Assembly (NCBI RefSeq): GCF_002946355.1
Contig: NZ_PKOZ01000001.1
Span: 186,001-250,000 of the forward strand
Direction of reading: 5' to 3'
Source: Pradoshia eiseniae
GTDB taxonomy: Bacteria > Bacillota > Bacilli > Bacillales > Pradoshiaceae
Length of the DNA: 64,000 nt
In this document: piece by piece, positions 38,214 through 48,744 of the stretch
How the letters are laid out: every line of letters starts with the position of its first letter
Position numbering within the stretch: the first letter of the stretch is position 1
Notes under the pieces: generated by a model
What the model saw: only the letters and a program-made list of their open reading frames with translations
What the model was told of the DNA's origin: nothing
Database searches by the model: none
Made by a program: the position numbers and the translations under genes

Positions 38214-39885
38214 TAGCAGGTGCCTCCTTTTTAACCCGCTTCGCAAACTCAATCATCGAAGCGAGATTATCCATCTTAATTTTCATTTCGCCCTCAGTTT
38301 TTGATTTGGCGAGGATATCAGTCAAATGGTCCTCCAGGTTTTTGACATCAAGCTTTGTCAAAATGTCATCCAGCTCGCCGACAACTCGTTCGAATAATTG
38401 GATTTTCTCATAAAGAATCTTCATGATATGCTCTTCAACCGTGTCCTTGACGGAAAAGTTATAGATTCGTACATCCTCGGTCTGGCCGAGACGATGAATT
38501 CTGCCGATTCTCTGTTCGAGCCGCATCGGGTTCCATGGCAGGTCAAAATTGATGATATGGTGGCAAAATTGAAGGTTAATTCCCTCACCGCCTGCTTCTG
38601 TTGCAATCAGAACCTGTGCCTGTTTTTGGAAGAGCTCTCTCATCCAATCCTTCTTGCTGCGCTTGAATCCGCCGCGGAAGGGAACAGATGTTATGCCATT
38701 TTGCTTCAAGAACCATTGCAAATAAAGCTGGGTGGCTCTGTATTCCGTGAAGATGATGACCTTATCATTAATGGTTTTGATAAGCTCCAAGGCTTTCTCC
38801 GCCTTAGAATTCATGTTCACTTCTTCGACTTTTCCAATCAGCTCATGTATTTTCTGTTTATATGCCTCGCTTGCATCCGGATACTTCTCTAGCATATTGC
38901 GAAGCGTGAAGTAAACAGCTTCACGGCTGCTGCAGGCCTCACGCTGAAGAATTAAGGAGGAGAAGCCAGTGTTTAGCTTCTCAGGTAACGCATCACGGAA
39001 GGAGGCAACCGCATCATAAAGGGCTCGTTCTTTCTCGGAGAACTCGATAAAGACAGATTCTACCTTCCTGCTCGTCCATTCAATCCCTGTTTCATGCCTT
39101 TTGTTTCGAATCATGACGCGATTCACCAATTCTTTTAGATAAGCATCATCCTTCAGTGAGCGCTTTTTCGCTGAGAAACGTTCATTGAAACTTGTGTAAC
39201 TGCCAAGATGACCCGGCTTCAGCAAGGATACGAGGTAGAAGATTTCCTCGATTTTATTCTGGATTGGTGTAGCAGTCAGCAATAGGCAGAATTTCTTCTG
39301 GATTTTTTGGACAAATTCATAGTTTTTGGTTTTATTGTTTTTTAATTTATGAGCTTCATCGATTATCACCAAATCATAGGATTGCTCCAAAATAGCTGAT
39401 CGATGCGGATCCCGTTTGGCAGTATCAATGGAGGTGATGATAATATCTCCGTCCCAGCCATAGCCTTTTCGGTATATCAATGCCGGGATATGAAATTTTT
39501 GATTTAATTCTGTACCCCACTGGGAGACCAATGAAGCGGGTACTAAGATGAGGATTTTTCGTGCTAATCCTCGAATCATGTATTCTTTTAATATAAGCCC
39601 TGCCTCAATGGTTTTCCCGAGACCTACCTCATCGGCTAATATGGCTTTTCCATTCATGCGCTCAATGACCTCTGTGGCGGCTTCAAGCTGATGGGGCAGA
39701 GGCGTGAAGCCAGATAAATGCTTCGGTCCTATTAAGCCAGTGAAATCTGGAATAAGATTATGCTTTTCTGCTTCAATGCCAAGCTGAAAAAGAGAATAGC
39801 TTGACCATGGCCCATCCTCATTGATTCGATTTTCAAGTTCAGTTTCCCACTCATCGTCAAAATGAATAGCTGGAATATTGCTCAT
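38191..39885 (-). CDS. yqhH: SNF2-family DEAD/DEAH helicase YqhH
   Basis: A 564-residue superfamily 2 ATPase. Motif I is DEVGLGKT, motif II is VIIDEAHKLKN, motif III is LLLTATPIQN, motif V is TEAGGEGINLQ and motif VI is EQRIGRIHRLGQ. Such RapA/SNF2 proteins translocate on DNA and remodel protein-DNA or RNA polymerase complexes. Only the helicase core is present, without extra domains. Divergent from the gcv riboswitch. Confidence 0.92.
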   Translation of the reverse strand: MSNIPAIHFDDEWETELENRINEDGPWSSYSLFQLGIEAEKHNLIPDFTGLIGPKHLSGFTPLPHQLEAATEVIERMNGKAILADEVGLGKTIEAGLILKEYMIRGLARKILILVPASLVSQWGTELNQKFHIPALIYRKGYGWDGDIIITSIDTAKRDPHRSAILEQSYDLVIIDEAHKLKNNKTKNYEFVQKIQKKFCLLLTATPIQNKIEEIFYLVSLLKPGHLGSYTSFNERFSAKKRSLKDDAYLKELVNRVMIRNKRHETGIEWTSRKVESVFIEFSEKERALYDAVASFRDALPEKLNTGFSSLILQREACSSREAVYFTLRNMLEKYPDASEAYKQKIHELIGKVEEVNMNSKAEKALELIKTINDKVIIFTEYRATQLYLQWFLKQNGITSVPFRGGFKRSKKDWMRELFQKQAQVLIATEAGGEGINLQFCHHIINFDLPWNPMRLEQRIGRIHRLGQTEDVRIYNFSVKDTVEEHIMKILYEKIQLFERVVGELDDILTKLDVKNLEDHLTDILAKSKTEGEMKIKMDNLASMIEFAKRVKKEAPASAASGDS

Positions 39886-40075
39886 GGCTGACCCCGTCTT
39901 TCCTTTTAATAAGCTTTGGCAAATCCTCTTGATTAGGAGAGGTTTATGTTTGCCACAATGTTCCTGTTGATGATAGGATATAACTATCTTGTTAGATTAT
40001 TTTGAAAATAGTCCAATCCCTTTGCATGATGTTTAGTATGAACTAATTACATAAAAATATAAGCGAATGAAGGCA

Positions 40076-40253
40076 AGGGGAGAGACCGCTCGAGCGGCGC
40101 CGAAGGAGCAAGCGAAGGAATCGTGAATCTCTCAGGTACAAGGAACTCTTGCTGGACGCAACTCTGGAGAGTGTTTTATCCTATTTGGATAAAGCCACCG
40201 AAGGGGAAACGCAAGCTTAATTGCGGTAAACTTTCAGGTATCAGGACAGAGAC
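40076..40253 (+). ncRNA. tandem glycine riboswitch upstream of gcvT
   Basis: Two similar aptamers lie side by side. The first (about 40077-40172) begins GGGGAGAG and ends CTCTGGAGAG, with GCCGAAGGAGCAAGC and CTCAGGTACAAGGA. The second (about 40175-40253) contains GCCACCGAAGGGGAAACGC and TTTCAGGTATCAGGACAGAG. The duplicated GCCGAAGG and CAGGTA(N)CAGGA(C) blocks are the glycine-binding core. Position directly before gcvT-gcvPA-gcvPB confirms the call. Glycine binding is expected to turn on the cleavage operon. Confidence 0.93.
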
Positions 40254-40295
40254 CATTTCCTAAAAACTAGGGATGGCTTCTGCCCTTTTTTTATG
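40253..40295 (+). terminator. expression-platform terminator of the glycine riboswitch
   Basis: CCATTTCCT pairs with AGGGATGG and a run of T (40285-40292) follows downstream after GGCTTCTGCCC. This is the likely conditional terminator between aptamer II and gcvT; the exact competing pairing was not derived. Confidence 0.6.
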
Positions 40296-40336
40296 CAATT
40301 GGGATGGAATGATGCAAAATCATTGGGAGGTAGAGG

Positions 40337-41455
40337 ATGGAGAATTTAAAGCAAACGCCGCTGATTTCTGTATATGGCGAATATGGAGGAAAGACGATTG
40401 ACTTTGGCGGCTGGGAGCTGCCAGTGCAGTTCTCAGGAATCAAGCATGAGCATGAGGCAGTAAGGACTAAGGCAGGACTTTTTGATGTCTCTCATATGGG
40501 AGAATTTACGGTTAAAGGCACTGGTTCACTGCCATTTCTTCAAAAAATGGTCACCAATGATGTAAGCAAATTGAAAGCGGGGAAAGCCCAGTACACAGCT
40601 TTGTGCTATGAGGATGGCGGAACGGTTGACGATTTGATTATTTATAAAAGGGACGAGGATGATTACCTCCTTGTCGTGAATGCTTCGAACATCGAGAAGG
40701 ACTTCGAATGGCTTCAATCTCATTTAACAGAAGAGGCAGAGCTGAAGGATATATCCGAAAAAGTAGCTTTACTTGCTTTGCAGGGTCCATTTGCTGAGGA
40801 AGTGCTGCAGCCCCTTGTACCGAATGCAGACTTATCTAGTCTTGGTTTCTTCAGCTTTTACGAAAATGTGGAGGTTGCTGGTATAAGCGCGCTTATCTCA
40901 AGGACCGGCTATACAGGCGAGGATGGCTTTGAGTTATATTGTGCTAGTGAGAATGCGGTAAATCTGTGGAAAGCATTGCTTCAAGCCGGAGAACGTGTAG
41001 GACTTGTCCCATGCGGACTTGGAGCGCGTGATACCCTAAGGTTTGAGGCAAAGCTGCCTCTTTATGGGCAGGAGCTTTCTCGTGAGATCACTCCGATTGA
41101 AGCTGGCATTGGCTTTGCAGTAAAAGTGGAAAAAGGAGACTTCATGGGCCGGGAAACACTAAAAGCCCAGAAGGAAAATGGAGCGCCTCGCAAGCTGGTT
41201 GGCTTAGAGATGATTGACCGCGGTATTCCGCGTCATGGCTACCCTGTCTTTGCCGATGGGGCGGAAATTGGAGAAGTTACAACCGGCACACAATCCCCAA
41301 CCTTGAAGAAGAATGTCGGGCTCGCACTTATCAAGAGTGAGTATGCCGTTATAGATGGGGAAGTGACCGTTGAGATTCGAGGCAAGCAATTGAAGGCTAA
41401 AGTAGTCAAAACCCCATTTTATAAACGTCCGCAAGCAGGAGGAGTGCAGAAATGA
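40337..41455 (+). CDS. gcvT: aminomethyltransferase (glycine cleavage T protein)
   Basis: A 372-residue folate-dependent enzyme that releases ammonia from the aminomethyl-lipoyl H protein and forms 5,10-methylene-THF. Visible motifs are FDVSHMGEF (catalytic region), [12 protein letters not shown] and [11 protein letters not shown] (folate and substrate contacts). Start ATG follows GGGAGGTAGAGG. First in the riboswitch-controlled gcv operon and overlaps gcvPA by 4 nt. Confidence 0.96.
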   Translation: MENLKQTPLISVYGEYGGKTIDFGGWELPVQFSGIKHEHEAVRTKAGLFDVSHMGEFTVKGTGSLPFLQKMVTNDVSKLKAGKAQYTALCYEDGGTVDDLIIYKRDEDDYLLVVNASNIEKDFEWLQSHLTEEAELKDISEKVALLALQGPFAEEVLQPLVPNADLSSLGFFSFYENVEVAGISALISRTGYTGEDGFELYCASENAVNLWKALLQAGERVGLVPCGLGARDTLRFEAKLPLYGQELSREITPIEAGIGFAVKVEKGDFMGRETLKAQKENGAPRKLVGLEMIDRGIPRHGYPVFADGAEIGEVTTGTQSPTLKKNVGLALIKSEYAVIDGEVTVEIRGKQLKAKVVKTPFYKRPQAGGVQK

Positions 41456-42798
41456 ATCACCGTTATTTACCGATGACAACCGAAGACCAAAAGGAAATGC
41501 TGCAAGCAATTGGTGTTGATTCAATTGAGGACTTATTCTCTGATATCCCGTCAGATGTCCGATTCAAAGGGAATTATGACATCAAGCCGGCGAAGTCAGA
41601 ATCAGCCCTATTAAAGGAATTGACAGATTTAGCGGCGAAGAACGCAGACCTCAGAAGCTATAGCTCATTCCTTGGCGCTGGGGTATATGATCATTACATG
41701 CCGGTCATTGTCGACCATGTTATTTCCCGTTCAGAATTTTATACAGCCTACACACCTTATCAGCCAGAGATTTCCCAAGGAGAATTGCAGGCCATCTTTG
41801 AATTTCAGACGATGATTTGCGAATTAACGGGTATGGATGTGGCGAACTCCTCCATGTACGATGGAGGCACGGCGCTTGCTGAGGCAGCGATGCTGGCTGC
41901 CGGCTCCACTCGCCGCAAAAAACTCCTAGTTTCAGAGGCAGTTCATCCAGAATCCCGTGCCGTTCTGGCAACCTATGCAAAAGGGCAATACATCGACCTT
42001 GAAGTGGTGCCATGTAAGGATGGCGTGACAGACTTGGAGAAATTAGCTGAACTGATGGATGGAGACACTGCTGGATTTATCGTGCAGTATCCAAACTTCT
42101 TTGGCCGTATCGAGAACCTTGCCGAGGTCGAGAAGCTGGTTCACGGACAAAAGGCGATGATGATTGTTTCAAGCAATCCGCTTTCTTTGGGCATTTTAAC
42201 GCCTCCCGGGAAATTTGGCGCCGATATCGTGATTGGTGATGCCCAGCCATTTGGCATCCCGGCAGCCTTTGGCGGACCGCATTGCGGATACTTTGCTGTC
42301 ACCTCCAAATTGATGCGGAAGGTACCTGGACGTCTAGTCGGCCAAACCGTCGATGAAGAGGGCAAGCGCGGCTTTGTTCTTACCCTTCAAGCAAGGGAAC
42401 AGCATATCAGAAGAGATAAGGCGACCTCCAATATCTGCTCCAACCAGGCTTTGAATGCTCTTGCTGCATCCGTTGCGATGACCGCGCTCGGCAAGCAAGG
42501 GGTAAAGGAAATGGCTGCCCAAAACATCCAGAAGGCGTATTACGCGAAGGAAGCGCTGAAAGCGAATGGACTTGAAATTGCCTTTGAGGGGCCCTCCTTT
42601 AATGAATTTGTCTTAAAGCTGAATGGTTCTGTCGCAGATGCCAATCGCATGCTGCTTGATAAAGGCATCATTGGCGGATATGACCTTGGCAAAGATTACC
42701 CTGAATTGAAGGGTCATATGCTTGTGGCAGTGACGGAGCAGCGTTTGAGGGAAGAAATCGATACATTTGCGAAAGAATTGGGGGATTTCCATGCATAA
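41452..42798 (+). CDS. gcvPA: glycine dehydrogenase (decarboxylating) subunit 1
   Basis: A 448-residue PLP-fold subunit of the two-part P protein, which decarboxylates glycine and loads the H protein. [32 protein letters not shown] and [10 protein letters not shown] are conserved. It lacks the PLP lysine, which is on subunit 2. ATGA overlap with gcvT and 8-nt overlap with gcvPB show tight coupling. Confidence 0.96.
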   Translation: MNHRYLPMTTEDQKEMLQAIGVDSIEDLFSDIPSDVRFKGNYDIKPAKSESALLKELTDLAAKNADLRSYSSFLGAGVYDHYMPVIVDHVISRSEFYTAYTPYQPEISQGELQAIFEFQTMICELTGMDVANSSMYDGGTALAEAAMLAAGSTRRKKLLVSEAVHPESRAVLATYAKGQYIDLEVVPCKDGVTDLEKLAELMDGDTAGFIVQYPNFFGRIENLAEVEKLVHGQKAMMIVSSNPLSLGILTPPGKFGADIVIGDAQPFGIPAAFGGPHCGYFAVTSKLMRKVPGRLVGQTVDEEGKRGFVLTLQAREQHIRRDKATSNICSNQALNALAASVAMTALGKQGVKEMAAQNIQKAYYAKEALKANGLEIAFEGPSFNEFVLKLNGSVADANRMLLDKGIIGGYDLGKDYPELKGHMLVAVTEQRLREEIDTFAKELGDFHA

Positions 42799-44260
42799 AC
42801 AGGATCAGCCACTTATATTTGAACTAACAAAACCAGGCCGGATTGGTTATTCCCTGCCGGAATTGGATGTCCCGGAGGCTAGCCTTTCTGAATTGCTGCC
42901 CGAGGAATTCATCCGCCAGGAAGAGCCGAACCTCCCGGAGGTATCTGAACTCGATATTATGCGACATTATACTGCACTCTCCCGCAGAAACCATGGAGTG
43001 GATTCCGGATTCTATCCGCTCGGTTCCTGCACGATGAAATATAATCCGAAAATCAATGAGAATGTAGCCCGCTTCCCTGGATTTGCTCATGTCCATCCGC
43101 TTCAGGAGGCTGGAACGGTGCAAGGAGCGCTTGAATTGATGTATGACCTGCAGCAGCATTTGAAGGAAATTACCGGCATGGATGAGGTAACCCTCCAACC
43201 GGCCGCAGGAGCCCATGGTGAGTGGACCGGTTTGATGATGATTCGCGCCTTCCATGAAGCGAATGGGGACCTCGACCGTGTGAAAGTCATTGTTCCGGAT
43301 TCTGCCCATGGAACGAATCCAGCCTCTGCGACAGTTGCCGGTCTGCAGACGGTTACGGTGAAATCCGGCCCTGACGGCTTGGTAGACCTTGAGGACTTGA
43401 AGAAGGTCGTCGGCCCGGATACGGCAGCCTTGATGCTGACAAACCCGAATACGCTTGGGTTGTTTGAGGAACAAATCACAGAGATGGCTGAAATCATACA
43501 TGGTGTCGGCGGGAAGCTTTATTATGATGGGGCGAATTTAAATGCCGTCCTGTCAAAGGCTCGTCCAGGGGATATGGGATTTGACGTCGTCCACCTTAAC
43601 CTGCATAAAACCTTCACAGGCCCACATGGAGGTGGCGGTCCAGGTTCTGGTCCTGTCGGCGTGAAGAAGGATTTGATTCCATTCCTGCCGAAGCCTTTAG
43701 TCGTGAAGGAAGGCGAAGAATTCAAGCTTGATTATGATCGTCCGCAATCCATCGGCCGCGTGAAGCCTTATTACGGAAACTTCGGAATTAATGTGAGGGC
43801 GTATACGTATATTCGCTCCATGGGACCTGACGGCTTGAAGGCCGTGACGGAATATGCCGTATTAAATGCCAATTATATGATGAGAAGGCTCGCTGAGTAT
43901 TATGACCTCCCATATGATAAGCATTGCAAGCATGAATTCGTCCTTAGTGCCAGAAGACAGAAAAAGCTTGGTGTGCGTGCGCTGGATATCGCAAAGCGTT
44001 TGCTTGATTTTGGCTATCATCCGCCAACGATCTACTTCCCGCTTAATGTCGAGGAGTGCATGATGATTGAGCCGACAGAAACCGAATCAAAAGAAACACT
44101 CGATGGTTTTATCGACGCCATGATTCAAATTGCAAAGGAAGCCCAGGAACAGCCGGAAATTGTACAGGAAGCACCGCATACGACGGTTATCAGCCGTCTT
44201 GATGAAGCACTTGCAGCACGTAAGCCGGTATTACGGTATCAGCTTCAATCTAATAGATAA
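42791..44260 (+). CDS. gcvPB: glycine dehydrogenase (decarboxylating) subunit 2
   Basis: A 489-residue PLP-binding subunit of the P protein. The PLP lysine is in [28 protein letters not shown] and [12 protein letters not shown] are conserved substrate-site motifs. ATG at 42791 has GGGGGA upstream; an earlier in-frame start lies within gcvPA. A terminator follows, so the H protein gene is elsewhere. Confidence 0.96.
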   Translation: MHKQDQPLIFELTKPGRIGYSLPELDVPEASLSELLPEEFIRQEEPNLPEVSELDIMRHYTALSRRNHGVDSGFYPLGSCTMKYNPKINENVARFPGFAHVHPLQEAGTVQGALELMYDLQQHLKEITGMDEVTLQPAAGAHGEWTGLMMIRAFHEANGDLDRVKVIVPDSAHGTNPASATVAGLQTVTVKSGPDGLVDLEDLKKVVGPDTAALMLTNPNTLGLFEEQITEMAEIIHGVGGKLYYDGANLNAVLSKARPGDMGFDVVHLNLHKTFTGPHGGGGPGSGPVGVKKDLIPFLPKPLVVKEGEEFKLDYDRPQSIGRVKPYYGNFGINVRAYTYIRSMGPDGLKAVTEYAVLNANYMMRRLAEYYDLPYDKHCKHEFVLSARRQKKLGVRALDIAKRLLDFGYHPPTIYFPLNVEECMMIEPTETESKETLDGFIDAMIQIAKEAQEQPEIVQEAPHTTVISRLDEALAARKPVLRYQLQSNR

Positions 44261-44298
44261 TCGATTTCTTGAATTAAAACACGGATATAAGAGTCATA

Positions 44299-44329
44299 GA
44301 AACGCAGCTCCTCTGCTGCGTTTTTTATC
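44299..44329 (+). terminator. gcv operon terminator
   Basis: AAACGCAGC pairs with GCTGCGTTT around a short loop, followed by T residues, 38 nt after gcvPB. Confidence 0.85.
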
Positions 44330-44382
44330 CTTTTTACCGGTTTCTTGAATATAGTTTATATTAGCGGCGAAGGGGGTGACCT

Positions 44383-44745
44383 ATGACAAAGAATTATTCG
44401 CTATTTGTGGCAGCAGGTTTTCTGCTTCTGGCTGTTTCCATTTTTGCTTCAGCTATTTTAATATCTAAAACAGGGATAGACCAGAGGAATTCAGCTGAAA
44501 AGCCAGCTATAGCGTCCAGCAATGAAGCTATTATGACAATGGAAGAGTTAGCTGATTATCTATCCGTATCTGAAGAAACGATTGAAGGAATTATGCAAGA
44601 GGATATGATGGAGAGGACTTCCGGGGAAGTCCGTGATTTAGAGAAACATCTTCCGTTTGTTCAACTGGAGGATCAGACAATTTTTATTAAAAGTGAGATT
44701 GATGATTGGCTTAAATATAAATCAGGCCTGTTTGATGTTAATTGA
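44383..44745 (+). CDS. membrane-anchored protein with excisionase/MerR-like HTH domain, 120 aa
   Basis: I do not recognise a named family. Residues about 7-27 form one TM helix. The C-terminal half reads MTMEELADYLSVSEETIEGIM, then LPFVQLEDQTIFIKSEIDDWL, which is the pattern of small winged-helix excisionase (HTH_17) domains: helix-turn-helix followed by a beta hairpin and a final helix. The segment between is Ser/Ala-rich. ATG start follows AAGGGGGTGA. With the basic N terminus inside, the domain would be outside the membrane, so DNA binding is uncertain. Confidence 0.75.
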   Translation: MTKNYSLFVAAGFLLLAVSIFASAILISKTGIDQRNSAEKPAIASSNEAIMTMEELADYLSVSEETIEGIMQEDMMERTSGEVRDLEKHLPFVQLEDQTIFIKSEIDDWLKYKSGLFDVN

Positions 44746-44769
44746 GTTTGGGCAATCGTCAATTGAAAC

Positions 44770-44813
44770 AGTTAAGCGCCTTCCAGTTATGTGGGAGGTC
44801 TTTTTTTCTTTTG
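44770..44813 (+). terminator. probable terminator after the 120-aa gene
   Basis: GCGCCTTCC and GGGAGGT can pair around a short loop, with TTTTTTTCTTTT downstream. The stem is short and imperfect. Confidence 0.5.
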
Positions 44814-44958
44814 GAATCTAAACATCCTGACCCAGATCATGGAACAGAAGGGTGCTGACTGCCGGGCTTCTATCCGATTTCCTGCTTGGTATCTCGCTCA
44901 TTATTTGCATTACTATTTTTGCCCTTGCTCGTGAAAAAGCTTGGTTTAGCCATGTTAA

Positions 44959-45270
44959 TTATTGGACAACTACGACTGTGCCATATCCAATTAATTCAGA
45001 AATCGTTTGTCCGGATGCGTAAGAGAATCGGAATCCAATAATGGCATTGCCTCCCATTTCCTTGGCTTGGTTCTCGAGCTTTCGGATCACATCCCGTTTA
45101 CTGTCCTCAATCATCTCTGTATAGCTGGCTAATTCTCCGCCAACGATGGATTTCAAGCCAGACAATATATCCTTTCCGATGTTTCTGCTTTGGACGATGC
45201 TGGCAGAAGCCAATCCCTTTGTCTCGGCGATTGTCTTTCCCGGTATTGTATCAGTTGTTACGATTATCAT
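44959..45270 (-). CDS. YbjQ/UPF0145 family protein
   Basis: A 103-residue protein starting MIIVTTDTIPGKTI, with GGNAIIGFRFSYAS near the C terminus. This is the YbjQ (DUF74) signature, a small beta-rich pentamer-forming family of unknown role, sometimes called heavy-metal-binding without direct proof. ATG at 45270 has AAGGAGATAAGG upstream on the minus strand. It is not in this place in B. subtilis. Confidence 0.88.
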   Translation of the reverse strand: MIIVTTDTIPGKTIAETKGLASASIVQSRNIGKDILSGLKSIVGGELASYTEMIEDSKRDVIRKLENQAKEMGGNAIIGFRFSYASGQTISELIGYGTVVVVQ

Positions 45271-45529
45271 TGCCTTATCTCCTTCATTCATTGAATTTTA
45301 TGCCGTTGTTAGACTGATTGTTTCATTTCCTGTTTTTAGTATGGGCTATCGCTGGCACGCTTCATCCTAAATGATAGCATTTTTCGAATTTAGATTTGCT
45401 TCATAAGAGAGCTTTTGTTCTTTAAATGAGTCCTTTTTGATTCAATAGTATAAAAGTCATGGTATAGTTTCCTGGCCTGACTCATAAATTGGTACAAGCT
45501 AAGCCATAAGACTTGGAGTGAAGAATCCT

Positions 45530-46171
45530 TTGAGCGGACAAATTTTATTCAGTTACTTCCTTTTAGGCCTTACCTTGGCGGCGCCAATTGGGCCTGTAAA
45601 TTCTGCACGGATTGATAAAGGCATAAAAAATGGATTCTGGCACGCATGGTTTGTTGGAGTCGGCTCGATGCTTGCTGACGGTATATTCATGTTGATGGTT
45701 TATCTTGGATTTGTACATTTCATCGAGATTCCGGTTGTACAAATCTTTCTTTGGCTGTTTGGCGGGTTTGTGCTGATCTATTCCGGAGTGGAGGGGATAG
45801 CCAGGACAGGGACAATTACTTTAAGCGATATCCGGCAGAAAGAGTCTGTGATGAAGTCTTTTGGGACCGGATTCCTTATGTCTATTACAAGCCCACTTTC
45901 CATCCTGTTCTGGATAGGCATTTATGGATCTGTGCTTGCGAAGACTGCTGCAGCCACTGCGGCGGTCGATATTCTTCTATATTCTTCTATGATTTTTCTT
46001 GGATTGACCTGTTGGGATGTCTTTGTTGCCATGCTTGCGACAGGCTTTAGACGTTACCTCAATGACAGGAGCCTAAAAGTCATCTCCATTATTTCGGGGC
46101 TGTCATTGCTTGGATTTGGCGGTTATTTTGGCTATCAAGGGTTAATGGCTTTAATGGCTCCCTTCCTTTGA
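45530..46171 (+). CDS. LysE/RhtB family amino-acid exporter
   Basis: A membrane protein of about 213 residues with six hydrophobic segments. The N-terminal LAAPIGPVNSARIDKGIKNG and the central FLMSITSPLSILFWIGIYG are LysE/RhtB hallmarks. TTG at 45530 is chosen because TTGGAGTGA lies about 8 nt upstream; the GTG at 45518 overlaps that site. Substrate is unknown; the family exports basic or neutral amino acids. Confidence 0.88.
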   Translation: MSGQILFSYFLLGLTLAAPIGPVNSARIDKGIKNGFWHAWFVGVGSMLADGIFMLMVYLGFVHFIEIPVVQIFLWLFGGFVLIYSGVEGIARTGTITLSDIRQKESVMKSFGTGFLMSITSPLSILFWIGIYGSVLAKTAAATAAVDILLYSSMIFLGLTCWDVFVAMLATGFRRYLNDRSLKVISIISGLSLLGFGGYFGYQGLMALMAPFL

Positions 46172-46208
46172 ATATGAGGGGAAGGAACCGCATTGGTTGG
46201 GTTCCGGC

Positions 46209-47030
46209 TCATAGTGCCTGGTGCTTTCTTAAAATGGAGGTCACGATATGATGGGAGTCCCATTCTCCGTCTGAGACGATGGTAATCGGATATTGCTTCG
46301 GGAACAGCTCCTTATTGATGGACTTAGCTTCCATACCTGATTCATGCAGACGGATGACTTTCTCTTCCACTTCCTCAAGATAATGAAGCTTATCTGTCAG
46401 CCGTTTGCGGCCATTTGGCAAGTAGCCGGCATGGCTGCAATAAACCGCCTCGAAATCATAAGCGAGCGACTTTTTCAGGGAGGCCATCGTTTGTGTAATA
46501 TCTTCCTCCGCAAGAATGACCTTTGTGCGTGTCAGGACATATAAGTCTCCGCTGAACAATGCTTTCCTGTCATGATTGTAAAAGGAGACATGGTCTTCTG
46601 TGTGTCCTGGTGTGTGAATGGTTTCCCATGTCTCATTCCTTGAAGAAAAGGAGGACGGGAGCGGATTTGCCTGGAAGGATTCTGTTTGACCCCATGCAAG
46701 CTTGCGGTATTCAGGATAATGAAAGGGTTCCCTGCATGTCTGAACACTTGACTCATGTATATAAATAGGGCTGCCGAGATGATCTTGAATCCACTTGGCT
46801 CCGCCGGCATGGTCTTCGTGATAGTGGGTTAATACGACCTGATCAATGGGTTTATTCATAAATATTGGGATGTAATCGTTAAGCAATAACGGAGAACCGG
46901 TATCAATCAGGAGCCCGTCTATGTAGAAGCTATATACGCTCATCTTTGTCCCCGGTAGTGTGATAACCCCATAGCCACAATCAACCCCCGCGTGATAGCT
47001 TTCTCTTACGCTTGTTTCCACTTTAAACAA
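46209..47030 (-). CDS. MBL-fold metallohydrolase with FadR-type box upstream
   Basis: A 273-residue metallo-beta-lactamase-fold protein. The metal motif is THYHEDHAGG, with HTPGHTEDHVS and SGDLYV as further ligand segments, then a C-terminal helical extension (about 200-273). TTG start follows AAGGGGGA with 7-nt spacing. A perfect FadR-type palindrome lies about 70 nt upstream, hinting at a link to fatty acid degradation, for example a thioester or lactone hydrolase. The substrate is inference only. Confidence 0.85.
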   Translation of the reverse strand: MFKVETSVRESYHAGVDCGYGVITLPGTKMSVYSFYIDGLLIDTGSPLLLNDYIPIFMNKPIDQVVLTHYHEDHAGGAKWIQDHLGSPIYIHESSVQTCREPFHYPEYRKLAWGQTESFQANPLPSSFSSRNETWETIHTPGHTEDHVSFYNHDRKALFSGDLYVLTRTKVILAEEDITQTMASLKKSLAYDFEAVYCSHAGYLPNGRKRLTDKLHYLEEVEEKVIRLHESGMEAKSINKELFPKQYPITIVSDGEWDSHHIVTSILRKHQAL

Positions 47031-47097
47031 TTCGAAATCCCCCTTCGAAATAACTCCATATTTTTACATATAGAATAGTTTATCATAAATCTAGTAT

Positions 47098-47117
47098 ATG
47101 AATGAATAATCATTCAT
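47098..47117. promoter_or_regulatory. FadR-type operator
   Basis: TGAATGAATAATCATTCA at 47099-47116 fits the B. subtilis FadR consensus TGAATGANTANTCATTCA at every fixed position, and the flanking A and T extend the arms. It lies about 68 nt before the MBL gene start and about 177 nt before dbpA. Confidence 0.65.
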
Positions 47118-47293
47118 GAGGAAAATAAGATAAATGACATCAAGCTAGGATACCTGGCTTACTATAAAACTTCTCTTTGTTCTTTTCCCTAAAGCCTCTC
47201 ACATCTGCAATTTGCCGAATTTCGGGTATAATAAGACCATACAAGTTCTCGGATACTGAGAAGGTAGATAAGAAATGAAAATGAGGAAGAAAA

Positions 47294-48739
47294 ATGAAAA
47301 ACATCAGTTTTACAGATTTTCAGCTTGAAGAATCAATTGAGCGGGCATTAGAAAGCATGAGGTACGAAAAGCCGACAGAGGTTCAGCAGAAGGTGATTCC
47401 CCTTTTGCTTTCAAATAAGGATGTCGTTGTGAGAGCCTCCACCGGAAGCGGTAAGACAGCTGCCTATGGTATCCCGCTCTGTCAGCATGCCGATTGGCTT
47501 GAGAATAAACCTCAGGCGCTTGTGTTAACTCCAACAAGGGAACTGGCAGCTCAGGTGAAGGAGGACCTTATCCATATTGGCCGCTTTAAACGGATCAAGG
47601 CGGCAGCTATATTTGGGAAGCAGCCCTTTGCTAAGCAAAAGCTTGAGCTTAGCCAAAAATGCCATATCGTTGTGGGTACACCGGGAAGAGTGCTGGACCA
47701 TATCCAAAAAGGGACACTATCCGTTGACAAGATACAGTATGCGGTCATTGATGAAGCGGATGAAATGCTTAATATGGGCTTTATCGACCAAGTAAAAGCA
47801 ATTATTGACAGCTTGCCGAAAAAAAGGGTTACCATGCTGTTTTCAGCTACTTATGGCGAGGATATAAAGCAATTGAGCGAAACCTATTTAAATCATCCTT
47901 CATATATTCAAATTGCTGATAAGGCCGTAACGAAGCCAAGAATCATTCATGAAGGCTATCTCACGGAGGAGGAGCAAAAGATGCCCCTTTTGAGAAATGT
48001 GACGACAGTGGAAGGGCCTGACAGCTGCATTATTTTTTGCCGCACACAGGAGAAGGTCGACCGTCTGTTTGATCAATTGGCGGATTGGGATTATTCCTGC
48101 GGAAAGATTCATGGAGGCATGTATCAGGAGGACCGCTTCGACGTTATGAACCAATTTAGGAGAGGAGAGTTCCGCTATTTAGTGGCAACCGATGTGGCAG
48201 CGCGCGGAATCGATATTGATGAGGTATCCCATGTAATCAATTTTGATTTTCCGCTTGAGAAGGAAGCGTATGTGCATCGAGCTGGAAGAACGGGCCGTGC
48301 AGGGAAAAGCGGCAAGGCGATATCCTTCATTTCCTCGCATGAGTTGGAGCTCCTTGTTGAAACGCAAAGTTATGCAGATGTTACGATTATGATGCTAGAA
48401 CCGCCGGCAGAGGCGGCTGTGGCGGCGGCACGTGAGTCGTTTGAACGCAAGATGTTCCAAACGGAATGGAAGGAAGACAAGGGAGCGGAATTGAACAAGG
48501 ATATTATGAAGCTTTTCTTTAATGGCGGGAAGAAAAAGAAGCTTCGTGCAGTTGATTTTGTAGGGACGATTGCCAAAATCGATGGCGTAACAGCCGATGA
48601 TATTGGCATCATCACCATTGAAGACCAGGCAACATTTGTTGAAATTTTGAACGGGAAAGGGCCGTATGTCCTAAGCGCCATGAAGAAGAAAACGGTAAAA
48701 GGAAAAAAGCTTAAAGTATATGAAGCTTTTGAACGATAA
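47294..48739 (+). CDS. dbpA: DEAD-box RNA helicase DbpA
   Basis: A 481-residue ATP-dependent RNA helicase. Q motif PTEVQQ, motif [13 protein letters not shown] motif [12 protein letters not shown] motif, and [10 protein letters not shown] are present. The C-terminal 75 residues ([20 protein letters not shown] onward) match the DbpA RNA-binding domain that recognises hairpin 92 of 23S rRNA, so a role in 50S assembly is expected. ATG start follows GAGGAAGAAAA. TATAAT at 47227-47232 is a likely -10. Confidence 0.94.
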   Translation: MKNISFTDFQLEESIERALESMRYEKPTEVQQKVIPLLLSNKDVVVRASTGSGKTAAYGIPLCQHADWLENKPQALVLTPTRELAAQVKEDLIHIGRFKRIKAAAIFGKQPFAKQKLELSQKCHIVVGTPGRVLDHIQKGTLSVDKIQYAVIDEADEMLNMGFIDQVKAIIDSLPKKRVTMLFSATYGEDIKQLSETYLNHPSYIQIADKAVTKPRIIHEGYLTEEEQKMPLLRNVTTVEGPDSCIIFCRTQEKVDRLFDQLADWDYSCGKIHGGMYQEDRFDVMNQFRRGEFRYLVATDVAARGIDIDEVSHVINFDFPLEKEAYVHRAGRTGRAGKSGKAISFISSHELELLVETQSYADVTIMMLEPPAEAAVAAARESFERKMFQTEWKEDKGAELNKDIMKLFFNGGKKKKLRAVDFVGTIAKIDGVTADDIGIITIEDQATFVEILNGKGPYVLSAMKKKTVKGKKLKVYEAFER

Positions 48740-48744
48740 GGTGT

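Noticed and set aside
42824-43501. Long open frame of 225 codons antisense to gcvPB
   Set aside because: It is fully inside a well-supported gene, lacks a ribosome binding site, and its product has no coding character. It is a shadow frame.
44840-44998. Small open frame encoding a hydrophobic stretch (LLSDFLLGISLIICITIFALA)
   Set aside because: No proper ribosome binding site and it runs into the convergent ybjQ-type gene; perhaps a relic, but not supportable as a gene.
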